In this document: piece after piece, positions 32,426 through 42,735 of the stretch
Layout of the letters: the number at the start of each line of letters is the position of its first letter
Numbering within the stretch: the first letter of the stretch is position 1
Assembly (NCBI GenBank): GCA_033725935.1
Contig: MU867065.1
Coordinates: 248,001 to 312,000, forward strand
Direction of reading: 5' to 3'
Origin: Cladorrhinum sp. PSN259
Taxonomy: Eukaryota > Ascomycota > Sordariomycetes > Sordariales > Podosporaceae
Length of the DNA stretch: 64,000 nt
Program-made: the position numbers and the translations under genes
Notes under the pieces: generated by a model
What the model saw: the letters and a program-made list of their open reading frames with translations, nothing else
What the model was told of the DNA's origin: nothing
Databases searched by the model: none

Positions 32426-33031
32426 TTGAATACTCAAGTAGCACTAGCTCCCAATCTATGCCACCGTAGGTACTCGGCAAAAGGGAGAGAGAGTTGCCTC
32501 GAGAGAAGAGGGGGGGATACTCGGGCCAAGGTCACGAGTTTCGGTCTGGAAAATCTTATAGCAAAGTTTGAAGGAAAGATCTTTTATAAGGAAGGTACTA
32601 AACGTGGCGGCTCAAGTGTTCAAGTTTCTTCGGACAAGCATCAGCATCATGACGGGCTCCTGCCTGACTTCTCGGGGCCCGGCAGGGGATATGGTAGCCT
32701 TAACCTTGTTGGAAGATGTCAACCTCGAGCTCCAAATAACCTTCACACTATCCCACGAACTATTTCACAAATTCATGGGTTTTATTTTGGTGCGGGTATA
32801 GCACCACGGTTCTCATCAAGCCACAGCGGGGGAACCCGAAGAATTCACTTTCAAAAGTACTTTCACCTTTGTTGGTTTGTATGGCTTTCCCTTGCCTTCT
32901 TCACATATCACACCAATGATCTCACCTATGAGGAGCCGATACAGCCGGAAACGCAAGGAACAACGGTCTACAGCTATCCCTTTGCATCTGAAATGTATGC
33001 AGGAGTCGAAAATAAGGGCCCAAGACCATGA
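32426..33031 (+). other. Unassigned open frame, possible protease relic
   Basis: A 201-codon open frame that I do not recognise. In the overlapping +1 frame (32568-32801) the segment LEDVNLELQITFTLSHELFH ends in an HExxH-type motif (HELFH), and it is preceded by SCLTSRGPAGDMVALTLLED. A zinc metallopeptidase fragment broken by a frameshift would explain both frames, but there is no further family motif. A 14-base word TGCGGGTATAGCAC at 32791 is shared with the end of repeat R2 copy B, so transposon-derived DNA may overlap. Confidence 0.25.
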
Positions 33032-33261
33032 ATGACAGAATGACTAGTGTAAACTTTCCAAACTGCTAGCAAACGCGCAATGCGAGCTCAGTGAAACTAT
33101 AAAGACCGACATCTATTGCCCAGTTCAAAGAGCGCAGAGAATAATCCATCTCTTGAAAACGACTTTCCTCACGCTCTTCGCCATTCCATACCTACGCTTA
33201 CGCAGCGCCCCACACACGCTCAGTATCCCTAATTTATCCTCTTTCCCGTCATCAACCCTCC

Positions 33262-36200
33262 CTATAATCTACTCCCATTCCCCGAACCCAACGATTCAGA
33301 ATCCCGATCCTCAACTCTCAAAAGGTCCTTACAAAAGTTCCCCGACAACCAAAGCCAGAAATCACTACCCCTTTTCCATTCGAGTCCTTCAGCCTCCAAC
33401 TCCCTCTTGGCATCAAGATGTTTCCTGTCTCTCACTAGCCTCAGGGCTCGCTCTGCAGCCTCCCAGAACCTGGGCGGGTCCGGCTCATCAGGAAATCCGA
33501 GCCCCTCCTCCCCAGAGACATCCTTAACCAAGTTATCAAAGTTGGCCGCGGCCTGCTCGAGGTCGCCAGTGGCATTGCGGGCCCGCAGCAAAGTAGCGAG
33601 ATCCAGCCTGACCCAAAGAAGTATCCGGTTTTCCTGATCGGCTTCGGTCTGAGTTAAAGCAGATTGCAGGAGGTGGATTGCCTCGTCCAACTTGTTGCCG
33701 CGCACTAAAAGAAGAGATTTCAGATGAATCAGTTGACAATGGCGTTGATAGTCGAATCTTCGGGATTTTATGACGGGCTCAATCTCGTCAACTATGGCGA
33801 GCGCCTCTCCGTCCTTCCCACCAGCCGTGTAATAAGCCACAGCGAGGACGAACTCCCCGTCGAGCCTAAACACCGATTCGCTGAGTGAGCGTTCTTCGCG
33901 CGCCCGGCATACGACCTCAGTGATACTCGCGATAGCCTCGTCACGTTGTCCAAGCAGGAGCTGGATCTCCCCCACTGTTATCTGCACTATATCAGCGAAG
34001 CTGTCACTGGGACCAAATAGACCCCGTCTTTTCTTGACAACAGAATCAGATGTACGGAGAGCTGGCTCCAGCTGGCCTAGGTAGGCGAGGCCTTGGGCTA
34101 GCCACCACTGTCCAGTGAGGTAAAGCCAACTGTCCGGACCCATGGCTGAGAGGGTCTCGGCAGAGAGCTTTGTGAATGTTATTACGGCAGCCACAAAATC
34201 CGCCATATAAAACTCGCTCTGACCCTTGAAACCGCAAATCTCTAGGAAACCTTGGGAGTGCTCTCCGTACACATCACGCTGCATGCTCAACGCCTTCATG
34301 CACATGTTGTGTGATGCCCACATTTTGCCGTCAAGAATACGAATAAATGCCAGGTCGGAGTGGGCTCGGAGGGTTAGGCGATGCCGTGGTCCCAATATAT
34401 CGTGAAGCTCTTTGTACACGGCTTCACGTGTCTCTGTGAGTCGATCGGTCAACCCGGCTATTAAGTAATAGTCTCCTATAGTCATGCGAGACAACCAGGG
34501 CAGCACTTTGCTGGCGTTGTCACCACTTCCCGCGGTGTATGCTTTGCTGAGGAGTGAGTAAGGCAACTCAAAAAACTTGTCCAGCTCAACCAACGCTTGA
34601 TGTTCCTTGGAGAGTTTCTTATGCCAGGAGAAAAGAGAATTTCGGACGACGTTCACCCGGACTAGTTGCCCGCAGTCTTTGCGTGACTTCTCAGACCAGT
34701 AGGCAAACTGTAAACTAGTGATGAACCTGTTGAACAACTGGAGTAGCTCAGCTCTTGGCTGCTTTACCCGAACGAGGTGGTGATCCCAGAATCGGAAGGC
34801 ATAATCAAAGAAGTCTCGATTGGGAGGTTCCATGTTCTCGTCCATGATAAAGTTCTCGTCGTTGTTAGCCGTAAGATAACTGGCGATTCGACCCAAGTCT
34901 GCGTATCTCTCGTCCATGAGGCATGTCAGGGACCTTTCCGCTAAGAGGCTGTCGGAATCGCTGAACCGTATCCCGAGTGACTCGTCAGCCTTTTGACAAA
35001 GCTCTTCAAAAAACTCCCTCACGGAAGGGTGTGATAAGTGGAGAATTCCCCCGTAAGTGCTTGCCAACGGCTTACACAGCCGCGCGATGGCTAGGTCTGC
35101 TTTTTCAGGCAGTAATGAAAGAGCATCTTTGATCTCGGCTGTCTTCAGCGGTCTTTGTGCCTGGAAGATGATCAGCAGTAGGGACCGTCGACAACTAAGC
35201 TCAGTCGGGCCAAATGTCTGCATCGCAGCCGTCATAGCCTGCCTGTGGAGGTTCTCAATAGACGGTGGCAATGTGACGCGGATTCGGGCTCGGAGCTCCT
35301 CCACTGTCACAGATTGACCCAAATGGTTGAGAAACAGTTCAACCCAGCGAAAAGATCCACAGGCAGAATGGCTGACGAACTCCATGACTTTCGTCAACTC
35401 CGAGTTTGGTAGTCCCATGCTTTCGTATTCAACCTGGGCAAACCTCGCAATATCCGGAAATAGAAGATCGTGAGATAAGAATATTGAGGGGATAGACTGC
35501 GGTTTGAGGAAACGCATGAACTCCTCCTCGGGTCTCGTGAACACAACAAGTTTGACATTGCTCGTCCGCACTGTCTCAAGTAGTGTTTGGAGAAACGGTA
35601 TAATTCCGGGCTCCGAGGGCCTGTCAAACAAGCACTCGTCCATTGCATCAATAATGAGGACACACTGACTGGCTAATTTCTTGCTTAACAGAGAGGATGC
35701 AACTGCCCAGATTGTGCTGAAAGAGCAGTTCTGCGGACCGAGAGGGAACCGTGCTATCAGTGCCTGAAGTTCTCGGATTGCGGTATCACTAGAATTCAGC
35801 ACGAATGCTGGCGATTTGGCGAGCAGTTGGTACACCAGAGAGCCAGCGAAACTTGTGGGGGTGGATTGCGTGTTCGAAGCAGATCGTTGAAACCGGTATG
35901 ATAGCAGCATGTTGTTCCCTCTTGCTGTCAAATGGTCTTCAAGATAACCAGCCATGACCGACTTCCCAGAGCCTCCATTTTGCTCCGTTAGCATCTGATA
36001 TGATAGAAGTAGATTGGACACGGCTTTGAAGTTGAAGGAAGTGTCAGCATACCTGGATGTCCATTAACCCATAGTAAGGTACTTTGGTTAGATTGATCCC
36101 ATTCTAAGAAGGCATGATGCTTTAGAAGCCACGAGCAAGTTCCCTCAGCGTGAGGAGTAGGGGGGGGTTGCTCCACTGCATTCAAGACAAGCCATTGCTT

Positions 36201-37615
36201 GATATTTGCCAAGGTCAGTCGGTCTAAAGATATAGAAGAGTGGTGTTAGCGAGAGGTAGCAAGTTGGGTGCGGACTTCTGTTCTTGTCGTACCCTCAATA
36301 TGGCCCATGATGGAGTGTGTGACGGTCAAGGGCAACAACTTCAAGTCTATAAGTAATTCGCTCAGCGCCTCATACTCACATACGAAGAGTCACATGGAAG
36401 GACATACCAGCAAGAACCAACTGAACTGAGCTGCTAGTTTGTCCCGTAGACGTCAGTAGTTCGTGGTCCAGCCGGGACACGTAATCGGAGAGATTCCGCG
36501 CTTCGCACAAAATTCCGTCCATCTTGTCCATAAGAACATCAAGTTCAGAACCAATTGCATGCAGTGTGACAAGGCCTGGACCAATACTTGTAAGCAAGGC
36601 CTTGAGAGATAACCCACTGAAACGTCACGAGGTGCTCCGGGAGAACATACCCTTGTAAGTGGCTGCATAATATTGATTCCATTAGAAATATGTTGGTGAC
36701 TTGGTTCTCTGCCTTGCCAAATGCAGAAATTGGGGTGGACCAAAGTACATACACAAAGTTTGTAGCTCTCTGTCAACCAGTGCTGCTGCGCGTTTCATTT
36801 GGTCCATCTTCTCCTGGAATTTATCCCCTTTTGAGTTAAGAATAGAAATCCCTATTCGTTCTAGAAGCAAATACAATTAATAGGGTTTTGATGGGGTTGG
36901 CTGAGGGGACAGGGGGATTATACTCAGAGTACTTCGCTTCAACCACTTGGTAGCTGATAGCAAGAAGTCGAGCACTGTCACGTACAATGCAACCAATGCT
37001 ATCCGAATTCGAGTTGAGTCTAAGAGACCGGAAAGAGCTGACACTTGTTCCCAACGGCCTGCATGACGGATGATCTCAATGATTCCTTCGCTGGCTATGC
37101 GGGAGGCTCGCTCCTGTTCTTCTCCTATCTGTTTCAACTAGTTAGCTCCTCAAGCGACAATCTTCCCATGGTCACTGTTGTTATACCTGAAGCAAAACGC
37201 GAATAGAGCCCCAAACCAGACCTGCAATACCAGGATCGGACTGGATGAAGGCATCAATTGCACGCGAGTACTGTCGGACGTTGTGGCATATTTGGATCAT
37301 CAACGTTGCAGGAAGACCTCGCTTCTTGTTTGCCACCTGGTAAGAGTTGAGGGCAGCAGCCATCAACTCGCGGGCATGCTCCTTTGGGGTTGCTTTCTCC
37401 TGTTTCACGCTAGAAAGCCGAATATACTTGCTGCTTTCGGGGCCCTTCTGGTTCGAGTTGTGGATCTGACACATCATAATAATCAGCGTAAATGCAGAGT
37501 CTCCGGTTGGTTACAATCTGGAACTTACCCCGATTGCTTCTTGCCAACAGATAACGTCATAATGGGTAAGCTCTGGAGCCTTCTGCTCCTCCTTCCTGAC
37601 AGCGTCTTCCGACAT
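33262..37615 (-). CDS. NACHT-NTPase with DUF7708-type N-terminus and TPR-like C-terminus (fungal STAND protein)
   Basis: Eight exons in continuous phase: 37615-37529, 37465-37187, 37128-36924, 36860-36749, 36616-36408, 36346-36293, 36223-36053 and 35972-33262, giving 1275 residues. The N-terminal region (DAFIQSDPGIAGLVWGSIRV; FLLSATKWLKRS) resembles the DUF7708 domain placed ahead of NACHT in many fungal STAND proteins. The P-loop GHPGSGKSVMAG at about residue 370 is assembled across the last intron (36052-35973), which is strong support for the model. Walker B is CVLIIDAMDECLFD, followed by FTRPEEEF. After a winged-helix-like part (ILHLSHPSVREFFEEL) the last 400 residues are helical, TPR-like repeats (ALRTSDSVVKKRRGLFGPSD; LNDEAIHLLQSALTQ-type, seen as KLDEAIHLLQSALTQTE). 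It likely senses and oligomerises in non-self or pathogen response; this is inferred from the family. Confidence 0.83.
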
Positions 37616-38249
37616 GTCTGTTTTTTTGGGTCCGGGGATGTGCGGATGAACAAAAGTCTTTCCGGAACGTCCTCCACCTTTTATTACCACAGCTTAGGAA
37701 ACATTTTGAATGGGTCCAAAGCGTCCTGGGAGAAAGGTTTTTGGGCGATCCCAATCCTCTTGTCAAACACAGATATGTTTACTGCACTTTTTCACTCCTT
37801 TTGACACCATATCCCAGGTCCAAGAGTCATTGTTTTGCCCTGGCGAATAATGATTTGGATTGCCCTACACCTAAAACGTGGGCTGTGTTTTCTCCGAGCA
37901 TGTGCAGGGTGTCGACCCCAGTAGCATACAGTGGAGAGATTTCAAGAGCCACTGCCTCAATCCATTGGGTACCATACATAGCGCCGTTATGGAGCATCTA
38001 TCGAACCACGCAGCAAGACGACGGATGATGGGAGTACGGGATGCCTTCCATGCAAGCATTCGGGTGTGATATTGTCTTTCCTTGTTTTTTATATTTATAA
38101 AAAATAAAGTTTTGCCCGAACATTGGGCGGGAAAAAAAAACACTGGTAGTCATCTACACAGATCTAGACTCCTTGGTGCTGCCTGAAATTTTAGGAGTTT
38201 GTGGAAGCTGAATAACTTCGGGTTGGCCCGCTATCGTTTTATTTGAACC
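37616..38249. other. Promoter side of the NACHT-TPR gene
   Basis: Small open frames on both strands show no recognisable domain. The end (about 38070-38140) is AT-rich with TTATAAAAAATAAA. It is bounded by repeat R2 copy B. Confidence 0.4.
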
Positions 38250-39295
38250 CTAGTGCTATACCCGCACTTAAAATCGTAAATCTGTGGAATGCTGCCTGCA
38301 CATTAATAGCAATATATGGTTTGCAATAACAGTTATATATATTCAACCGTCTTACTACGGCCACAACCGTGGGTGAACGGCTGCAACTGTGGCCAATATT
38401 GAACTGTTGAGTATTCAGCCTATCCGTTGTGAATGGAATAACAGTTGTGAAATGGCCAACCGTTAAACTTTCAACCCACAGGCGGGAAGCTCCCGGGTGG
38501 GCCAAGCCAGGGTGCAAGTGGATGAGGGCATTCCCAGAGGGCAGGAGGCGCCTGACAACACCTGCCCACACACAAACCCACCCCTACAGGCAATGCCTTA
38601 GATCTCTGCATCTTCGAAGTGCTGGCCATCTTCCATTTCACCACCACACCCACCACCCACCTACCACAGCACCGGCGATGGCATCGGCATACATACCCAC
38701 ACCCACATATGCGTGGGCATGGCTTGCGCACCCACATGGCCATAGAGATGGCATCGCCCTGCACACCCGCACAGGCACAGGTATAGCACCCACACCCACA
38801 CACCCACACAGGCTTCGTGGCTTGCAGCTGTGCCAGAGACTGACCACATCTCTCATCCCAGGGCATCCCCAGCCAACCGATCCACGGCCACACATACGGC
38901 CACACATACGGCAGAAAGGCACGCAGGCAAGGTGATGGATATGGTGGTGGATGGCTACTGGCTTGGTGGCAGGTAGGTAGGTGGGCAGGCAGGTGGGTGG
39001 GCAGGGGTTGTGGTACGTACCTGGGTACCGAGGCTTTTACTAACCAATCAATCCGCTGCTTCCTGCAGGCTTCGTTCGGTACGTACTTCTCTCTAACTAA
39101 TCAGATCTCTATATACTGCGGGTCCTGCATGCAGCTCCACTCTCACAACGGCAACAACGCATTGAAGCTCTCACAACCGTTGTGAGATTTACAACGGTTG
39201 TGTCTCCCACAACTGTTGTGTAGACTATCAACCTATATTTAATTTCACAACTGTTGTATATACACAACAGTTAAATAAACCCTATTCTACCAGTA
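38250..39295 (-). repeat. Dispersed repeat R2, copy B (inverted)
   Basis: The reverse-complement relative of 23790-24545, longer (about 1.05 kb). The shared blocks are about 38305-38720 and 39225-39295. Unique middle parts include CACCCACA-rich simple sequence (38560-38800) and a GGTAGGTAGGTGGGCAGG stretch (about 38970-39000). Close to the outer end, four imperfect palindromes of the form ACAACNGTTGT occur at 39173, 39191, 39209 and 39247. No coding capacity is seen; it could be a non-autonomous transposon. Confidence 0.78.
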
Positions 39296-39338
39296 ATGAT
39301 GTGTACAGTAGCGATACACACATGTCCCGCTCAATGCA

Positions 39339-39900
39339 CGTTTTGCCGCTCTTGCCATACAACCCGGGCGTTTGGACAAGCTGTGAAGATGGTGTCGTGA
39401 GAGGGCCCAATAAACGTTTTCCACGCTCTTGCCATGCAATTTGGGCGTTTGGACGGGCTGTAAAAATGGTATGCGTGGGTGACCCAATGCACGTCTGTCC
39501 ATTCTTACATGCCACATAAGCTGGGCATTGGACGGGCTGTGATGGTGGTGTACGTGGGACCGCCTAATTTATCGAAATAGAGGGGGACTAAGTGCTCAGT
39601 GGGCGGAATACGTGTAGTTTTGCCGCTCTTGCCATATAACCCGGGCGTTTGGACAAGCTGTAAAGATGGTGTCGTGAGATGGTCCAATGCACGTTTTCCC
39701 CGCTCTGGTCAGGCAATTTTGGGCGTTTGGACGGGCTGTAAAAATGGTATGCGTGGGTGACCTAATGTGCACATCTGCCCTTCTTGCATGCTACATAAGC
39801 GGGGCATCGGACGGGCTATGATGGTGGTGTACGTGGGACATCCTAATTTGTCGAAATAGACGGGGACTAAGTGCTTAGTGGGCAGAATACGCATTGTTTT
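39339..39900. repeat. Two-level tandem satellite
   Basis: A higher-order unit of about 275 bases occurs twice (about 39339-39611 and 39612-39897). Each consists of three related subunits of about 75 bases (the third with an extra tail of about 50) sharing TTGCCATRYAA-like, GGGCGTTTGGACRRGCTGT and ATGGTRTRCGTG segments. Corresponding subunits in the two higher-order copies are more alike than neighbours within a copy, so the triplet was duplicated as a block. Confidence 0.85.
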
Positions 39901-40201
39901 TCATTTATTTATATTTATATTTATTTCTTGAGTGTCTTGTACATCATCTACCGGCATATCGAGCAACGGTTGTGTGAGAGATGTTGGTAGGACATATTAG
40001 CTTGCGATGGGCCAAATCCAAACATAAATATAGAAAACTTGGCCGGATGTTTCGACCTGAGATGGTAACCCGACTTGTTCCCTGAAAACAGTAATATCTA
40101 CCAAAGATAGATACACTCTAGCTGACTTTCAGCATGTAAGAAGTTCCCGGATTTGCTCGGCTACCTGGCTTTTTCATCTGACTGGTGGCAGCTAGACGAC
40201 A
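39901..40201. other. Spacer between satellite and small Cys-rich gene
   Basis: AT-rich start (TTATTTATATTTATATTTA near 39905-39925). Nothing else is recognised; it probably holds the promoter of the gene at 40202. Confidence 0.4.
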
Positions 40202-40653
40202 ATGTCTAAGTGTCAAACGATAAACTGTAAAGCACCGCCGCCGCCGCCACCACCTGACAAGCCACCAAATAGTGACAACCTGCACACGGTCTTTCCCGAG
40301 CTTCATGTTCGCCCGCGCCCCCGGCCAATCGAGACTCACAAGGACGACTACGATGCCTGGCTGAAGGAGTATGAGGAATGGCGCAATGTTAGATGCCCTT
40401 GTGGCGAGGGATATTTTTGTCGTGAGCATGGAAGCTGGGTTTCAGGTCCAGAGGTTCGCGATGGTGTCGCCGCCGCTGCAGATGAGCAGAAGGAAGGTTC
40501 ATGCCCGGCTTCGCACTACGAAGGTCAGTGTGGGCACCCATGATAATCTGTGCCAACAGAATCGACTAACATCACGGTGATAAAGGATACGGTGGAGTAA
40601 CGACTTATATCGGCACTCGGGACGCCGTCATTGCTTCCCATCCAGCGGCTTGA
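40202..40653 (+). CDS. Small Cys-containing orphan protein
   Basis: I do not recognise this gene. Two exons, 40202-40523 and 40586-40653, join in phase across a 62-nt intron with a good donor (GTCAGT), branch site (CTAAC) and acceptor, giving 129 residues. It has no signal peptide. The start MSKCQTINCKA is followed by an eight-proline run and an acidic/aromatic stretch (DDYDAWLKEYEEWRN). The cluster CPCGEGYFCREHGSW could bind a metal ion, and two more Cys follow (SCPASHYEGQC is intact only if the intron is retained). Spliced, the protein ends with GYGGVTTYIGTRDAVIASHP. Unspliced it would be 113 residues. Confidence rests on splice-signal quality and composition. Confidence 0.5.
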
Positions 40654-40824
40654 GATTATTTGCGTATTGGGACCTCGTGTCCTCGCACCATCATCAACAC
40701 TCGCATCTGCTCACCCAATTCTGTGAGGGATGTGTTTCAGCGAAATTGAAGTAGGCTTTTCTAACTTCTGGTAGCTCAATGAAAAGAATCATCTGCATTG
40801 TATTGACGAGTCCACGGAAACTAT

Positions 40825-42735
40825 TCAAATCAGATAAGGGCTCCCATTTGCGCGACAGTTGGTCTCTGGCTCGTCAGGAAGGAGACCACTGAGCATGTAG
40901 CCTTTTCCAATCGTGTCTGTGCAGTTTGAAGGATCGCTTATTGAGGTATGACCATACCCATGATGAACAACTAGTCTCGCATTATGTCCCATTTCTGCAA
41001 GCAATCTTTTCCCGTTTCGCAGAGGAGTTGCTGGATCATAGGTTGTTGCAACAAGAAGAACAGGATTTCTTAAAGTGTGATTAAGATCACCGCGATAGAC
41101 TTCCGAGGGTTGAGGCCAGTAGCTGGTGAAGTGGCGGCAGGACAATACATGAAGAAACCGGGAGTTCCCTGAGATCCAGCTACGATTCGTCATGTTAGAC
41201 CAGAACTGATCCCACCACATGAGCCCTCCTTCGGGCACCGGAGAATCGTATGCATCAGCACAGATCACCAAGTGTGCGAGGTCAATGGAGGAGTGTTTTT
41301 CTTTAACTGAGCAAAGCACTGAAGGTTGAAAGTCCCATAATCTCCCTAGATATGCGCCAGCCAGGGTCGAATTACCTGCCTCCAGTTCCTGGAACATTTG
41401 TGCGGTAGCTGGCCAAGTCGTCGGGTCGTATAATGACATGTAAATTGCGAGAACTAGACCTTGATACGTAACAAGGGACGGGCCATCCAACTCTGAATAG
41501 CTTGGAACTGGTCGATGGAGCATCGATTCGAAAAAGGCTGTCATGCGCAACTCTAGCTGATGAAGCGTAACCGGTTGTCTATCTTCCACTGTTGACCTCG
41601 CCAATGCGCAATTCTTGGGGCCTGCTTTGACGCACTCGCCTAGAAAGCCATCGTGCCAAGCGTCGGTCACATTGTCGAGAGATGTCCAACCCCAGAGACC
41701 GGGATGCCGGTGATCCTTAACATACTCACACCCGTCTAGAATCAGGCGACCAACACTGTCGGGGAACATATTCGCGAATGTTTGTGCAATACCAGTACCA
41801 TAGCTGATGAAATAACCCGTCAACTCCGTCTCGTTCAGTGCTTTCCGTATCTCTTCCAAGTCTCGTGCAACCGAGGCTGTGCTAATGAACCGACCCAAGT
41901 CACCCAAACGTTGATGACAAGCATGAAAGGTTGAGTTGTTCATAGCGTCGGCGAGCTCTAGCTGCTTCCTGGAATCTATCGTCTCTCGATATTGGCCTTG
42001 TAATAGTGACCAACGATCACGATCAGCATCGTGGGGGAAACATATCGCTGAAGGGAGAGAGGCGTTCACACCACGGGGATCCCATCCGAGGACGTCGAAC
42101 CGGCCATCGCTGAAACGATTGGACACAGCCGCTCCCATGTTCCACACTGAAAATGTGCCACTGCCCCCGGGGCCACCAGGATTAATGACGATGGTTCGCA
42201 TGCTTTTGGTACCAGGTAGGGTAGATTGGGAATGGGCCGTCTGTTCAAGTCGAGCCAGGCCAGAAATCTGAAGCTTTGTGACGGCAAGTCGAACGATGCG
42301 TGGGTCTGAATCGTTGAGATAATCAAGAGGCAGATCCAAGTAGCCACACAGGAATATCGCCCGTCCAGCGTAAGGGTCATCAGGAGACACCGAGACATTT
42401 GTCTGGTTTCCCCAGCTCCAGTTATCCGGGTTAGCGTCGAACTGATGGCTCCATGTTGTCTTCGGATCTCTGTCATCTAACGGTGGGAGGGAGAGGAAGT
42501 CTGTACAAGGCAAAAAGTTGAACTGATCGTTGTGTACGGGGAACTTTCCATAAGGTGACGAGTGTCGAATTGCAGATCTGGATTGAGGCGCGGCGTCACC
42601 CAGTGTTGCGCCATTTCCACAAGTTGATGCATGTAATAGTGCAATAAGCCCAACGACGATAAGTGCATTTATGGCCCCACGGGTTCGAAACGGTGTGCTT
42701 TGAGGAGACAGTGCTGTATCAACAGGCTGGCCCAT
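40825..42735 (-). CDS. Alpha/beta-hydrolase peptidase, S33 / TAP-like family
   Basis: Single exon, 636 residues from the first in-frame ATG at 42735. Predicted aminopeptidase or related serine hydrolase, anchored or secreted: residues about 22-40 (AINALIVVGLIALLHAST) form a signal anchor. The oxyanion loop INPGGPGGSG is followed by WDPRGVN and the nucleophile region FISYGTG with MFPDSVGRLILDG. The TAP-like C-terminal domain holds the acid in VATTYDPATP and the His in HHGYGHTS. In most relatives the nucleophile box is GISYGT; here the first Gly is Phe, which may alter the oxyanion geometry. There are at least ten potential N-glycosylation sites, in line with an extracellular location. Substrate unknown. 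Confidence 0.88.
   Translation of the reverse strand: MGQPVDTALSPQSTPFRTRGAINALIVVGLIALLHASTCGNGATLGDAAPQSRSAIRHSSPYGKFPVHNDQFNFLPCTDFLSLPPLDDRDPKTTWSHQFDANPDNWSWGNQTNVSVSPDDPYAGRAIFLCGYLDLPLDYLNDSDPRIVRLAVTKLQISGLARLEQTAHSQSTLPGTKSMRTIVINPGGPGGSGTFSVWNMGAAVSNRFSDGRFDVLGWDPRGVNASLPSAICFPHDADRDRWSLLQGQYRETIDSRKQLELADAMNNSTFHACHQRLGDLGRFISTASVARDLEEIRKALNETELTGYFISYGTGIAQTFANMFPDSVGRLILDGCEYVKDHRHPGLWGWTSLDNVTDAWHDGFLGECVKAGPKNCALARSTVEDRQPVTLHQLELRMTAFFESMLHRPVPSYSELDGPSLVTYQGLVLAIYMSLYDPTTWPATAQMFQELEAGNSTLAGAYLGRLWDFQPSVLCSVKEKHSSIDLAHLVICADAYDSPVPEGGLMWWDQFWSNMTNRSWISGNSRFLHVLSCRHFTSYWPQPSEVYRGDLNHTLRNPVLLVATTYDPATPLRNGKRLLAEMGHNARLVVHHGYGHTSISDPSNCTDTIGKGYMLSGLLPDEPETNCRANGSPYLI

Larger units (their letters stand above)
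31955..33261. other. Intergenic region with R1 copy and an unplaced open frame
   Basis: Besides the R1 copy at 32200-32335 and the open frame at 32426-33031, nothing is recognised. The 3' end of the NACHT-TPR gene (stop at 33262) bounds it. Confidence 0.45.

Noticed and set aside
36651..36662. 12-nt micro-exon in the NACHT-TPR gene
   Set aside because: It would fit in phase but needs a 34-nt intron. A single 132-nt intron (36748-36617) also keeps phase and is simpler.
36453..36776. Alternative minus-strand frame through the introns of the NACHT-TPR gene
   Set aside because: It crosses canonical donors and acceptors and has no domain; the spliced frame is continuous with NACHT.
37178..37804. 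208-residue plus-strand frame opposite the NACHT-TPR start
   Set aside because: It is antisense to exons 1 and 2 and the introns of the real gene, with no domain of its own.
38471..38905. 144-residue minus-strand frame rich in Cys, Val and Gly
   Set aside because: It is an artefact of CACCCACA-type simple sequence inside repeat R2 copy B. Several frames are open for the same reason.
39282..39517. Overlapping minus-strand frames with repeated LVQTPGLYGKSGK
   Set aside because: They are translations of the satellite at 39339-39900 and are not continuous across both blocks.
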